IMG/VR virus record: IMGVR_UViG_3300033985_000287
Location: 1-31,663 of that record
From: a virus
Strand: one strand, 5' to 3'
DNA: 31,663 nucleotides
A model generated the notes under the pieces. That model searched no databases, was not told the origin of the DNA, and saw only the letters and a program-made list of their open reading frames with translations. Made by a program: the position numbers and the translations under genes. Numbering within the stretch: position 1 is the first letter of the stretch; the number at the start of each line of letters is the position of its first letter. Positions 1 to 8,817 of the stretch are shown here, one piece after another.

Positions 1-210
1 ATGGTTTTAAATAAAGATTATGTTATAGAAAAATGTAGGGCTATTGGCTTAAGTCAAAATGAATTAGCTTCAAGGGCTGGAGTTTCAAAAGGAACATTAA
101 GTAGAGCTTTAAATGGCAAAAGAGGAGCAGGTAGGAAACTTTTAGGTGGATTACTAAGGGTTTTACCACAAGCTACTTTTCAGCAATTAATAATAGAAAA
201 TAAAAATTAA
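1..210 (+). CDS. Small XRE-like helix-turn-helix protein
   Basis: This 69-aa protein is essentially one helix-turn-helix domain. Residues about 18-40 read LSQNELASRAGVSKGTLSRALNG in outline, the canonical XRE pattern with Q19, the AxxAGVS turn and a recognition helix ending at N38-G39. No effector or oligomerisation domain fits in the remaining 30 residues. It begins at the first base of the window, so its upstream region and ribosome binding site cannot be seen and the true start could lie earlier. It sits 16 bp upstream of the next gene and heads the replication module, so a role as an early-operon DNA-binding regulator is plausible. That role is inferred from fold and position only. Confidence 0.75.
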   Translation: MVLNKDYVIEKCRAIGLSQNELASRAGVSKGTLSRALNGKRGAGRKLLGGLLRVLPQATFQQLIIENKN

Positions 211-226
211 AGAAGAGGTGTTATAA

Positions 227-595
227 ATGGATATTAATGTAAAAGTGAGATTAGAATCTCCAGAACTTATGGCTGCTATATTAGCTTTAGCAGAAGCACT
301 ACCACAAATAAAATTAGGTGCTGTTTTACCAATAAAAGAAGAACAAACAGTTGAACCGAATACTGAAGTTATTAAAACTGAAAGTAAAAATGAAGAACCT
401 TTAAAACAAGAATTTAAAAAGGAAGAAAGTAAAACTGTAGCTTTAGAAGATGTTAGGGCTAAGCTTGCAGCACTTTCACAGGCAGGTAAACAAAAAGAAG
501 TTAAGGCATTAATTAAAAAGTTTGGAGCAAATAAATTAACAGAAGTTGCAGAGGAACACTATGTGGCATTACTTAAGGAAGCGGAGGCGATTTGA
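227..595 (+). CDS. Conserved phage protein of unknown function, charged linker
   Basis: This is a 122-aa protein with a short hydrophobic N-terminal segment (about residues 1-35) and a highly charged E/K-rich linker (about 40-72). The C-terminal helical segment (about 73-122) begins LEDVRAKLAALSQAGKQ and ends in a Leu/Ala/Glu-rich helix. AGAGGTG lies 6 bases before the ATG. The gene sits between an HTH gene and the DUF2800 nuclease, with its stop codon overlapping the next start (TGATG), which implies translational coupling. I recognise the C-terminal segment as common in small early proteins of Firmicute phages, but no biochemical role is known to me. A structural helper of the recombination or replication genes is a guess from position. 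Confidence 0.7.
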   Translation: MDINVKVRLESPELMAAILALAEALPQIKLGAVLPIKEEQTVEPNTEVIKTESKNEEPLKQEFKKEESKTVALEDVRAKLAALSQAGKQKEVKALIKKFGANKLTEVAEEHYVALLKEAEAI

Positions 596-1761
596 TGAGT
601 GAAAAGGCTCATGCAATGCTTTCAGCTTCAGGCTCAAAGCGTTGGCTCACTTGCACTCCATCTGCACAGCTAGAGCTTGAATTTGAAGAAGAAAGAAGTA
701 GTTATGCTGAGGAAGGGACACTGGCCCATGAAATAGCGGAGCTAATGCTTTCATTACACTTAAAGCTAATAAGTAAGCAAGCTTATAACAAAAGGATCAA
801 TAAACAAAAGGAAAATAGCTTCTACTGCAAGGAGATGGAGGATTACGTACGAATCTATGTTGATTACTGCATTGAAAGAATTAATGAAGCTTATTCAAGA
901 TCAAAGGATACAGTAATACTCCTAGAGCAAAAATTAGATTTTTCAAATTATGTTCCAGAGGGATTTGGAACAGGAGACTTGGTGATAATATCTGATGCCA
1001 TCTTAGAAATTGTAGATCTTAAATACGGAAAAGGAGTAGCAGTAGACGCCACTGATAATACACAGATGATGTTATATGCCCTTGGAGCCTTCAATCAGTT
1101 TGAATGTCTCTATGATATTGAAAAACTAAGAATGACCATTGTTCAGCCGAGGCTTGATAGTATTTCCACAGCTGAAGTAAGTGTAGACAGGCTTACTGAA
1201 TGGGCAGAAAACTATGTTAAGCCAAGAGCAAACATGGCAATAAAGGGAGAAGGAGAATTTTGTGCAGGAGAGCATTGCAGGTTCTGTAGGGCAAGATTCA
1301 CTTGTAGAGCTAGAGCAGAAGCAAACTTAAAACTTGCTAAATATGATTTTAAAGCACCTGCACTACTAACTGATGATGAGATATCAGAGATTTTAAGCGG
1401 TGTAGGCGATTTACAGAAGTGGGCTAATGATATCTACAGCTATGCTTTAAATCAGGCAGAAAACCATGGCAAAAAGTGGCCAGGCTATAAGCTTGTTGAG
1501 GGTAAAAGTTCAAGAAAGTATAAGGATGAAACCTTAGTTGCACAAGCTTTAGTTGCTGCAGGGATAGAGGAGAATAAACTCTATAGTAAATCGCTATTAA
1601 CTGTTACAGCTATGGAAAAACTTCTCGGAAAGAAGCAGTTTACTGAGCTTCTTGGAGAGTTAATTATAAAGCCTATGGGAAAACCAACTCTTGTTTCAGA
1701 AATGGACAAAAGACCAGAATTAAGTTCTATAAAATCAGCACAGTCTGATTTTGAAAATTAA
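595..1761 (+). CDS. DUF2800 protein, RecB/Cas4-like PD-(D/E)XK nuclease
   Basis: The 388-aa product matches the phage DUF2800 family. Around residues 124-160 it shows GTGDLVI, then VDLKYGKG, then a downstream Q-x-x-L-Y. This is the D...DxK...QxxxY order of RecB-type PD-(D/E)XK nucleases. A cysteine cluster at about residues 222-240 (C-x5-C-x2-C-x5-C) resembles the iron-sulphur motif of Cas4/AddB-like enzymes. The ATG at 595 is chosen over the in-frame TTG at 592 because GGAGG (583-587) lies 7 bases before the ATG and only 4 before the TTG. The start overlaps the upstream stop. Paired with the DUF2815 gene directly downstream, as is usual in these phages, it is probably an exonuclease of the replication or recombination pathway. 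Activity is inferred from motifs. Confidence 0.88.
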   Translation: MSEKAHAMLSASGSKRWLTCTPSAQLELEFEEERSSYAEEGTLAHEIAELMLSLHLKLISKQAYNKRINKQKENSFYCKEMEDYVRIYVDYCIERINEAYSRSKDTVILLEQKLDFSNYVPEGFGTGDLVIISDAILEIVDLKYGKGVAVDATDNTQMMLYALGAFNQFECLYDIEKLRMTIVQPRLDSISTAEVSVDRLTEWAENYVKPRANMAIKGEGEFCAGEHCRFCRARFTCRARAEANLKLAKYDFKAPALLTDDEISEILSGVGDLQKWANDIYSYALNQAENHGKKWPGYKLVEGKSSRKYKDETLVAQALVAAGIEENKLYSKSLLTVTAMEKLLGKKQFTELLGELIIKPMGKPTLVSEMDKRPELSSIKSAQSDFEN

Positions 1762-1781
1762 AAGTATTGGAGGAAGGTAAA

Positions 1782-2330
1782 ATGACAAATCAAATTAATA
1801 CAAAGGTGGTTACAGGAAAAATAAGAATGTCTTATGCAAATCTATTTACAGCAAGGGCAATAGCTGAAGGACAAGAGCCAAAGTATAGCCTATGCGTGTT
1901 AATTCCAAAGAGTGATAAGGAAACTATAAGGAAAATAAATGGGGCAATTGATGCCGCAAAAAAAGCAGGAGCCTCACTTTGGGGAGGTAAGCTTCCTTCA
2001 AACCTTAAAACTCCTTTAAGAGATGGGGATGAAGAAAGACCAGATCAAGAAGAATATGCTGGACATTATTTTTTAAACGCTACCTCAAAGCAAAAGCCAG
2101 GAATTGTAGATAGAAACCTTAATGAAATAATAGATCCATCTGAGGTTTACTCAGGCTGTTATGGTAGGGTTTCATTAAATTTTTATGCTTTCAATCAAGC
2201 AGGTAATAAAGGCATTGGCTGTGGTCTTCAGAACGTTCAAAAGTTAGCTGATGGAGAATCCTTAACAGGCAGAACACGAGCTGAGGATGATTTTGAAGCA
2301 ATAGATGATGAAGATGATATTTTAGGATAA
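1782..2330 (+). CDS. DUF2815 family, probable phage ssDNA-binding protein
   Basis: This 182-aa protein belongs to the phage DUF2815 family, recognised from the N-terminal KVVTGKIRMSYANLF segment and the central YAGHYFLNATSKQKP stretch. The C-terminus is strongly acidic (about the last 16 residues, containing DDFEAIDDEDD and ending ILG). That tail is typical of single-stranded DNA-binding proteins that recruit partners. The ATG at 1782 is preferred over a TTG at 1767 because GGAGGAAGG at 1769-1777 is positioned for the ATG and would lie inside the coding sequence if the TTG were used. It lies between the RecB-like nuclease and the DNA polymerase, consistent with coating ssDNA at the fork. The SSB role is inferred from the tail and the neighbours. 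Confidence 0.85.
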   Translation: MTNQINTKVVTGKIRMSYANLFTARAIAEGQEPKYSLCVLIPKSDKETIRKINGAIDAAKKAGASLWGGKLPSNLKTPLRDGDEERPDQEEYAGHYFLNATSKQKPGIVDRNLNEIIDPSEVYSGCYGRVSLNFYAFNQAGNKGIGCGLQNVQKLADGESLTGRTRAEDDFEAIDDEDDILG

Positions 2331-2335
2331 AGTTT

Positions 2336-4288
2336 ATGAGAATTTTATCAATAGACATAGAAACATATTCAAGCATAGATCTCACCAAGTGTGGGGTTTA
2401 TGCTTACACAGAAGCTGAAGACTTTGAAATTTTATTATTTGGATATGCCTTTGATGATGAAGAAGTAAAAGTTATTGATTTGAAAAGTGGAGAGCAGCTA
2501 TCAGATGAGGTTAAGGAGGCCTTAACTGATTCAGAGGTAATAAAAACAGCTTTTAATGCTAACTTTGAAAGAACCTGCATTGCAGCTCATTTCAAAATAA
2601 ACATTCGGCCAGAACAGTGGAGGTGTACTGCTGTTAATGCTTTAGAACTTGGACTTCCTACAACTCTAGAAGCTACTGCAAAATGTTTAAAACTCCCACA
2701 ACAAAAGATGACAGAAGGGAAAGCACTTATAAGATATTTTTCTATTCCCTGCAAAGAAACAAAAGCTAATGGCTTTAGAAACAGAAACCTCCCTGAAAAT
2801 GATAGAGAAAAATGGGAGACTTTTAAAAGCTATTGTGCCATGGATGTAGAGGTTGAAAGAAATATAAGGAAACAGCTTGAGAATTATAAAATTAATGAAA
2901 ATGAACAAAAGCTTTGGTGCTTAGATCAAAGGATAAATGATATGGGAGTAAAGGTTGATACTGAAATTATAAAACATGCACTATCTTGTGATTCAAAGTA
3001 TCATGAGAGGCTAAAGCATGAGGCGGTAAACCTAACTGGTGTAGAAAATCCAAAAAGTACTGCTCAAATGAAAAAGTGGTTGCTTGAAGCGGAAGGTTTG
3101 GAAATAGATACTTTATCCAAAGAAACAGTAGCTACTCTTTTAAATGAAGTAACCAATGAAGATGTTAAAAGAGCACTGGAACTTAGGCAGGAGCTCTCAA
3201 AAACTTCTATTAAAAAGTATGAAGCCATGGATAGAGCCTTATGTAAGGATAAACGAATAAGAGGACTTCTTCAATTCTATGGTGCAAATAGAACTGGCAG
3301 ATGGGCAGGAAGGCTGGTGCAGGTGCAAAATTTACCACAAAATAAAATGAAGGACCTTGATTTAGCAAGAAATCTTTTGAAAGAAGGTAAGTATGAAGAT
3401 ATAGAACTTCTCTTTGATAGTGTTCCTGATGTTTTATCCCAGCTCATAAGAACAGCATTTATTCCCTCAGAAAATAGTAGATTTATTGTTGCAGATTTTA
3501 GTGCCATTGAAGCTAGAGTCATAGCATGGCTTGCAGGTGAAAAGTGGAGAATGGAAGTATTCAATTCTCATGGAAAGATTTATGAGGCATCAGCTTCACA
3601 AATGTTTAAAGTACCAATAGAGTCTATTACTAAAGGCAGTCCTCTTCGGCAGAAAGGTAAGATTGCAGAGCTTGCTCTAGGCTATCAAGGAAGTAAAGGA
3701 GCTCTTCTTGCTATGGGGGCATTAAAGATGGGACTTAAGGAAGAAGAACTTCCAGAGCTTGTAGCAGCTTGGAGAAACTCAAATCAGAACATAGTAAAGT
3801 TTTGGGGTGATGTAGAAGCAGCTGCAATTAAAGCAGTTAGAGATAAGACTATAGTTACAATCCAACATGGGATAGAATTTTCTTTTGAGGCAGGAATACT
3901 TTTTATAAAACTTCCTTCAGGTAGAAAGCTTTCCTATGTAAGACCAAGGCTTGAAACTGATGAAAGATTTAATAAGCCTATGATTACATATGAGGGAGCT
4001 GAACAAGGAACCAAGCAGTTGGGAAGATTAAACACTTATGGAGGAAAGCTTGTTGAAAATATAGTTCAAGGAGCAGCAAGGGATTGCTTAGCAGAAGCAA
4101 TGCTGAGATTAGATAAGGCGGGGTATAAAATTGTAATGCATATCCATGATGAAGTGGTATTAGATGTACCTTATGGATTTGGTTCACTGGAAGAGGTTGA
4201 AAAAATCATGGCTACACCAATTGAATGGGCTAAGGGATTACCACTAAGAGCTGATTCCTTTGAAAGTAGTTATTATAAGAAAGATTAA
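2336..4288 (+). CDS. Phage family A DNA polymerase with 3'-5' exonuclease
   Basis: This 650-aa replicative polymerase is of the DNA polymerase I family without a 5' nuclease domain. The N-terminal DEDDy exonuclease shows DIE at 7-9 (ExoI), FNANFE at 73-78 (ExoII) and YCAMD at 166-170 (ExoIII). The polymerase domain has motif A at 386-395 (ADFSAIEARV, catalytic D387), motif B at about 438-452 (RQKGKIAELALGYQG) and motif C at 603-607 (IHDEV, catalytic D605). All catalytic residues expected for both activities are present, so it should be a proofreading enzyme. The ATG follows the upstream stop by 5 bases, with only a weak AGGAT-like ribosome binding site, suggesting coupling to the DUF2815 gene. 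It is probably the fork polymerase of this phage, working with the downstream primase-helicase. Confidence 0.96.
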   Translation: MRILSIDIETYSSIDLTKCGVYAYTEAEDFEILLFGYAFDDEEVKVIDLKSGEQLSDEVKEALTDSEVIKTAFNANFERTCIAAHFKINIRPEQWRCTAVNALELGLPTTLEATAKCLKLPQQKMTEGKALIRYFSIPCKETKANGFRNRNLPENDREKWETFKSYCAMDVEVERNIRKQLENYKINENEQKLWCLDQRINDMGVKVDTEIIKHALSCDSKYHERLKHEAVNLTGVENPKSTAQMKKWLLEAEGLEIDTLSKETVATLLNEVTNEDVKRALELRQELSKTSIKKYEAMDRALCKDKRIRGLLQFYGANRTGRWAGRLVQVQNLPQNKMKDLDLARNLLKEGKYEDIELLFDSVPDVLSQLIRTAFIPSENSRFIVADFSAIEARVIAWLAGEKWRMEVFNSHGKIYEASASQMFKVPIESITKGSPLRQKGKIAELALGYQGSKGALLAMGALKMGLKEEELPELVAAWRNSNQNIVKFWGDVEAAAIKAVRDKTIVTIQHGIEFSFEAGILFIKLPSGRKLSYVRPRLETDERFNKPMITYEGAEQGTKQLGRLNTYGGKLVENIVQGAARDCLAEAMLRLDKAGYKIVMHIHDEVVLDVPYGFGSLEEVEKIMATPIEWAKGLPLRADSFESSYYKKD

Positions 4289-4314
4289 GAAGGTTTAGGA
4301 AGCAGGTGATAAAA

Positions 4315-6777
4315 ATGATGGATACCCAAGTGAAAGGATTATTAAAGTTAGAGCATGATGGAATTATTGCTATTGCTACAGGAAGAAATCGCAAAGAAAC
4401 AAAGTGGAAAAACCTTGATATTAAATGGTCAGAGTTTTTAGAAAGGCTCAGCAGGACCATGTATACTTCAGAAACAGTTGAGGAATATAAGAAGCTCTCT
4501 AAAAGTGAACAGGATAATATTAAAGATGTAGGTGGATTTGTTGGGGGAGCTTTAAAGGGTGGAAGAAGAAAAAGTGACACTGTGATTAAAAGAACACTTC
4601 TTACTTTAGATGCTGACTATGGTAAGGAAGGGCTATGGGATACCATAGAAATGCTATTTGATTTTGCCTGCTGCATGTATTCAACTCATAAGCATAGTCC
4701 AGATAAACCAAGGCTTAGAATAGTAATTCCTTTAAGTAGGCCAGTAACTTCTGAAGAATATCAAGCGGTGGCAAGAAAGGTAGCTGCAGATATAGGAATA
4801 GACTTCTTTGATGACACAACTTATGAACCATCTAGATTAATGTACTGGCCATCAACTAGTAGTGATGGAGTTTACGAATTTAAGTTTCAGGATACCCAGT
4901 GGCTAAATCCAGATGATATTTTAAATAGATATGAAGATTGGAAGGACACAAGCTTTTGGCCTGAGTCCTCAAGAACTAAAAAGCAGAGAGAAAAGCTTGC
5001 AGATAAACAAGGAAACCCAAGAGAAAAGACTGGAGTGGTAGGTGCCTTTTGTCGTACCTATTCCATTCATGAAGCAATAGAAAGTTTTTTAAAGGATATT
5101 TATGTTCCTTCTGTTGAGGGAAATAGATACACCTATGTTAAAGGTTCTACCTCAGGAGGACTCGTTATTTATGAAAATGGAGATTTTGCTTATTCACATC
5201 ATGGAACTGATCCTGCAGCTGGAAAGCTATGTAATGCCTTTGATCTAGTAAGAATTCATAAGTTTGGAGAGCTTGATGAAGATGCAGAGCTGAACACTCC
5301 AATAATAAAACTACCTTCTTACCAAGCTATGATGGACTTTTGCAGGGGAGATGAGGCTGTAAAGCTTACTCTTGGTGAGGAACGATTAAATACTGCAAAA
5401 GAGGATTTTACTGAAATTGATAAAGGCATAGATATAGATACAGAATGGCTAAAGCTACTTGAAGTTGATAAGAGAGGCTTTTATAAGCCAACTATAGGTA
5501 ACATAGTTTTGATTCTTGAAAATGATCCATATTTAAAAGGGAAAATAGCTCTAAATGAGTTTTCACATAGAACAATGATAAGAGGTAATCTGCCTTGGCA
5601 CAGACTTAAAAATGCCTCAGAGGGGGATGCTTGGAAAGATAGTGATGATGCAGCTTTAAGGCATTATATTGAAAAGGTGTATGAAATAACTGCACCAACA
5701 AAAATAAATGATGCTGTTTTAATTGTAGAAGAAAGAAACAAGTATCATCCTATTAGAGAATATTTACAAGGCTTAGTTTGGGATGGAGTTTCAAGAGTAG
5801 ATACTTTATTAGTTGATTATCTTGGGGCAGAGGATAGTGCTTATACTAGAGCTGTTACAAGAAAAGCAATAGTTGCAGCTGTAGCTCGTGTGTTTGTTCC
5901 AGGTATTAAGTTTGACTATATGCTTGTTTTAGTTGGAAGGCAGGGTATAGGTAAAAGTCATATTGTTAGTTTACTTGGACAGTCTTGGTATTCAGATTCT
6001 TTAAATACTGTGCAGGGAAAGGAAGCTTACGAGCAGCTTCAGGATGCTTGGCTTATAGAAATGGCGGAACTTTCAGCAACTAAAAAGGCAGAAGCTGAGG
6101 CAGTAAAACACTTTATTTCTAAAAGAGAAGATATTTACAGAGTTGCTTATGGAAAAAGGGTTACTAAGTTTCCGAGGCAATGTGTGTTCTTTGGAACTAC
6201 TAATGATAATGAGTTTCTTAAAGATAAAACAGGAAATAGAAGGTTTTGGCCTGTTGTAGTAGGTCTTTATGAAAAGAAAAAGAACCTGTGGCATGATATG
6301 GTACAAGCTGAGATAGATCAAATATGGGCTGAAGCTTTAGAAATTTGGAATTGTGGAGAAAGTTTATACCTTGGAGCTGATATTGAAAAAGAGGCTATTA
6401 AAAGACAGGAACAGCATACTGAGGAAAGTTCCAAGGAAGGTTTGATAAGAGAATACCTTAATAGGCTGTTACCTGAAAATTGGGGTGACCTTGATGTGGG
6501 AGCTAGAAGGCGTTTTATCCATGGCAGCGAATTTGGTGAAGCTGAAGAAGGTACTGTAAAAAGAGATAAGGTTTGTGCAATGGAAGTTTGGGTAGAACTT
6601 TTTCAAGCTGATCCAAAGCAAATGACACCTATTCAAGCAAGAGAAATAAATGATATTCTTCGTAAGCTTGAAGGCTGGCAGCCCTATTCAAAGGGAACTG
6701 GAAAGCTTAAATTTGGGAAAATGTATGGCTATCAAAAAGCTTTTGTAAAAGAAAATTCTGATGTCCATGACATATAA
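4315..6777 (+). CDS. Primase-helicase: AEP-like N-terminus and VapE SF3 ATPase
   Basis: The 820-aa protein has two modules. Residues about 95-180 carry LDAD (98-101), STHKH (123-127) and RLRIVIPLSR (133-142), the metal-binding and histidine motifs of an archaeo-eukaryotic primase (PrimPol) fold. The C-terminal virulence-associated E module has a Walker A GRQGIGKS (about 541-548), a Walker B-like WLIEMAEL and a sensor block FFGTTNDNEFLKDKTGNRRF, as in superfamily 3 helicases. ATG 4315 or 4318 is preferred over GTG 4306, because AGGTGAT at 4304-4310 is the ribosome binding site and contains that GTG. It probably initiates replication by opening and priming the origin. The ATGTC repeat tract begins inside its last codons, so origin and initiator adjoin. 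'VapE' is only a family name and does not imply virulence here. Confidence 0.93.
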   Translation: MMDTQVKGLLKLEHDGIIAIATGRNRKETKWKNLDIKWSEFLERLSRTMYTSETVEEYKKLSKSEQDNIKDVGGFVGGALKGGRRKSDTVIKRTLLTLDADYGKEGLWDTIEMLFDFACCMYSTHKHSPDKPRLRIVIPLSRPVTSEEYQAVARKVAADIGIDFFDDTTYEPSRLMYWPSTSSDGVYEFKFQDTQWLNPDDILNRYEDWKDTSFWPESSRTKKQREKLADKQGNPREKTGVVGAFCRTYSIHEAIESFLKDIYVPSVEGNRYTYVKGSTSGGLVIYENGDFAYSHHGTDPAAGKLCNAFDLVRIHKFGELDEDAELNTPIIKLPSYQAMMDFCRGDEAVKLTLGEERLNTAKEDFTEIDKGIDIDTEWLKLLEVDKRGFYKPTIGNIVLILENDPYLKGKIALNEFSHRTMIRGNLPWHRLKNASEGDAWKDSDDAALRHYIEKVYEITAPTKINDAVLIVEERNKYHPIREYLQGLVWDGVSRVDTLLVDYLGAEDSAYTRAVTRKAIVAAVARVFVPGIKFDYMLVLVGRQGIGKSHIVSLLGQSWYSDSLNTVQGKEAYEQLQDAWLIEMAELSATKKAEAEAVKHFISKREDIYRVAYGKRVTKFPRQCVFFGTTNDNEFLKDKTGNRRFWPVVVGLYEKKKNLWHDMVQAEIDQIWAEALEIWNCGESLYLGADIEKEAIKRQEQHTEESSKEGLIREYLNRLLPENWGDLDVGARRRFIHGSEFGEAEEGTVKRDKVCAMEVWVELFQADPKQMTPIQAREINDILRKLEGWQPYSKGTGKLKFGKMYGYQKAFVKENSDVHDI

Positions 6778-7113
6778 AAGTGATGTCTTTAAGGCTAAAA
6801 ATGATGTCTTTGATGTCCTTATTATAAATTTTAGAGTAATGTCCTTGATGTCCATATTATTAGAGTAAATTCTATAATTATTGAATTTATAGAAAATGTA
6901 ATGTCTATGATGTCTATAAAAACATACCATAGACATTACTAAGGACATCACTTGAAGTGGCTTAATATAAGGGGTTTAAGTATATATGTCTTTAATGTCT
7001 TTATTTTTCTATATAGGGATATAGAATATAGAAATACCTATATATACGTATATGTATATACGCTATATACACGTACACGTATAGGAAAACCACCTTTAAG
7101 GATATCAGGACAT
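6759..7113 (+). repeat. ATGTC repeat tract, candidate phage replication origin
   Basis: This is the only long non-coding stretch of the window (6778-7132). It holds at least ten copies of ATGTC on the + strand. Four pairs are spaced exactly 9 bp apart: 6804/6813, 6839/6848, 6901/6910 and 6986/6995. Inverted GACAT copies lie at 6769, 6932, 6944 and 7109. A perfect 12-bp inverted repeat (GTAATGTCTATG at 6898-6909 and its complement at 6928-6939) spans one pair. The repeats are followed at about 7009-7085 by an AT-rich alternating purine-pyrimidine run (TATATACGTATATG type), a likely duplex-unwinding element. Iterons plus an AT-rich DUE beside a primase-helicase gene are the usual anatomy of an origin. 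The role is inferred. Confidence 0.6.
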
Positions 7114-7132
7114 GGAAGTAGGGAGGTATAGG

Positions 7133-7411
7133 ATGAAGGAAAGTAAAATTGAGAAAGCCTTAAAAAATAAGGTGGAAGAAATGGGAGGTATGGCTTTAAA
7201 GTTTGTATCTCCAGGAATGGCCGGTGTACCAGATAGAATTGTGCTTATACCAAAAGGAAGAGTTGTTTTTATAGAATTAAAGTCACCAGGTAAAAAGTTA
7301 AGACCGCTTCAGTTAAAAAGAAAATCGCAGCTTGAACTTCTAGGCTTCAAGGTTTATATAATAGATTCACTTCAAGGCATAGATGGTTTTGTAAGGGAGG
7401 TTTTTCAGTGA
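7133..7411 (+). CDS. VRR-NUC domain nuclease
   Basis: This 92-aa protein is a single VRR-NUC domain, the compact PD-(D/E)XK nuclease found in phages and in FAN1-type structure-specific nucleases. Key positions are E7, GVPD at 31-34 (D34), E48-x-K50 in FIELKSPG, and Q60 after the strand. The ATG at 7133 is chosen because GGGAGG (7121-7126) lies 6 bases upstream. An in-frame ATG at 7112 has no ribosome binding site and would lie at the edge of the repeat tract. The coding end overlaps the next start by four bases (GTGA). A VRR-NUC gene immediately before an SNF2 helicase is a standard phage pair, probably resolving branched replication or recombination intermediates. That substrate is an inference. 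Confidence 0.92.
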   Translation: MKESKIEKALKNKVEEMGGMALKFVSPGMAGVPDRIVLIPKGRVVFIELKSPGKKLRPLQLKRKSQLELLGFKVYIIDSLQGIDGFVREVFQ

Positions 7412-8775
7412 TTTTTAAACCACATGATTATCAACAGTATGCAAAACAATGGATTATTGAAAAACCGAGTTCAGGATTGTTTTTGGATTTAGGAATGGGA
7501 AAAACAGTATGCACCCTAACAGCAGTTGAAGAGCTTTTGTATGATTACTTTGATGTGTCAAAGGTCTTAGTTATAGCACCTCTAAGAGTAGCAGAAGATA
7601 CCTGGAGTAGTGAGGTACAAAAGTGGGAGCATCTAAAAAATTTAAAAATATCGAAGGTACTTGGAAAAGAGGAGGTAAGAATTGAAACTTTAAAAGAAAA
7701 GGCTGATATTTATGTTATCAATAGAGAAAATGTTGAGTGGCTTGTAGAGTATTTGGGTAAAGAGTGGTTTTTCGATATGGTAGTAATTGATGAACTTTCA
7801 AGTTTTAAATCTCCAAAGTCTAATAGGTTTAGGGCATTGAAGAAAGTAAGGCCTTTTATAAAAAGGATTGTAGGTCTTACTGGAACACCAGCACCGAATG
7901 GACTTATAGATTTATGGTCACAAATTTATCTTTTGGATCAAGGAGAGAGGCTTGGAAAAACACTTACTGGATACAGAGATAGGTATTTTCAGCCAGACAA
8001 AAGAAACCAAACAGTAATATTTTCTTGGAAGCCAGTAGATGGAGCAGAAGATAGAATTTATGAAAAATTAAAGGATATATGCATAAGCATGAAGGCAGCA
8101 GATTATTTAAAACTTCCTGAAAGAATAAATAATAGCATAATGGTTCAGCTACCTAAAGAGGCGGAAATGAAATATAGAAAACTTGAAAAAGAACTTCTGC
8201 TACCACTTGAAGATGCAGATATTGTTGCCGATACTGCTGCAGTACTTACAAATAAACTTTTGCAAATGGCTAATGGTGCTGTTTATGATGAGAATGGTGA
8301 AGTAAAAGAAATTCATGATGCAAAGCTTAAAGCCTTAGATGATGTGATTGAAGAAGCAAATGGTAAACCAGTTTTAATATTTTATGCCTATAAGCATGAT
8401 CTTTATAGATTATCCGAATACCTAAAAAATAAAGAGTTCAGAGTGTTAAATAATTCGGAGGATATTGAATCATGGAATAAAGGCAAAGTACCAATAATGC
8501 TAGTTCATCCAGCTTCAGCAGGACATGGGCTTAATCTTCAGTTTGGAGGGAATATAATTGTGTGGTTTGGACTTACTTGGAGCTTAGAACTTTATCAGCA
8601 AGCCAATGCAAGACTTTATAGGCAAGGACAACAGCAAAGTGTAGTAGTAAATCACATTATTGCAAAAGGAACTATTGATGAAGATGTTATGAGAGCACTT
8701 GAAAATAAAGAAGTGGGACAAGAAGCACTTCTTCAGGCAGTAAAGGCAAGACTAAAACAAATTTCTGCTAGCTAG
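7408..8775 (+). CDS. SNF2-family DEAD-like helicase
   Basis: This is a 455-aa superfamily 2 helicase/translocase of the phage SNF2 type. The Q-motif region PHDYQQYA lies at 5-12, Walker A DLGMGKT at 27-33, motif II DELS at 128-131 and motif III TGTPAPNG at 158-165. The C-terminal RecA-like lobe has HPASAGHGLNLQ and the arginine-finger motif QQANARLYRQGQ (about 396-407). The start is GTG, with GGGAGG 7 bases upstream, and it overlaps the VRR-NUC stop. Length and motif set match the family's usual phage form with no insertion or truncation. It probably remodels DNA at replication forks or during recombination with the neighbouring nuclease. Confidence 0.95.
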   Translation: MIFKPHDYQQYAKQWIIEKPSSGLFLDLGMGKTVCTLTAVEELLYDYFDVSKVLVIAPLRVAEDTWSSEVQKWEHLKNLKISKVLGKEEVRIETLKEKADIYVINRENVEWLVEYLGKEWFFDMVVIDELSSFKSPKSNRFRALKKVRPFIKRIVGLTGTPAPNGLIDLWSQIYLLDQGERLGKTLTGYRDRYFQPDKRNQTVIFSWKPVDGAEDRIYEKLKDICISMKAADYLKLPERINNSIMVQLPKEAEMKYRKLEKELLLPLEDADIVADTAAVLTNKLLQMANGAVYDENGEVKEIHDAKLKALDDVIEEANGKPVLIFYAYKHDLYRLSEYLKNKEFRVLNNSEDIESWNKGKVPIMLVHPASAGHGLNLQFGGNIIVWFGLTWSLELYQQANARLYRQGQQQSVVVNHIIAKGTIDEDVMRALENKEVGQEALLQAVKARLKQISAS

Positions 8776-8817
8776 AATTATATAAAGACCTGTGAGTGAA
8801 AGAGAGGGGGAACAAAT

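Noticed and set aside
4230-4580. A 116-aa minus-strand hydrophobic frame
   Set aside because: It overlaps two clear genes (polymerase end, primase-helicase start) and shows no ribosome binding site.
6688-6951. Minus-strand frame across the repeat tract
   Set aside because: It runs from the 3' end of the primase-helicase gene into repeats, with low-complexity content and no ribosome binding site.
6759-7000. ATGTC repeats as a CRISPR array
   Set aside because: The repeat core is only 5-8 bp, occurs in both orientations and lacks uniform spacers of 25-40 bp. No Cas gene is nearby; the DUF2800 Cas4-like nuclease is a standard phage gene.
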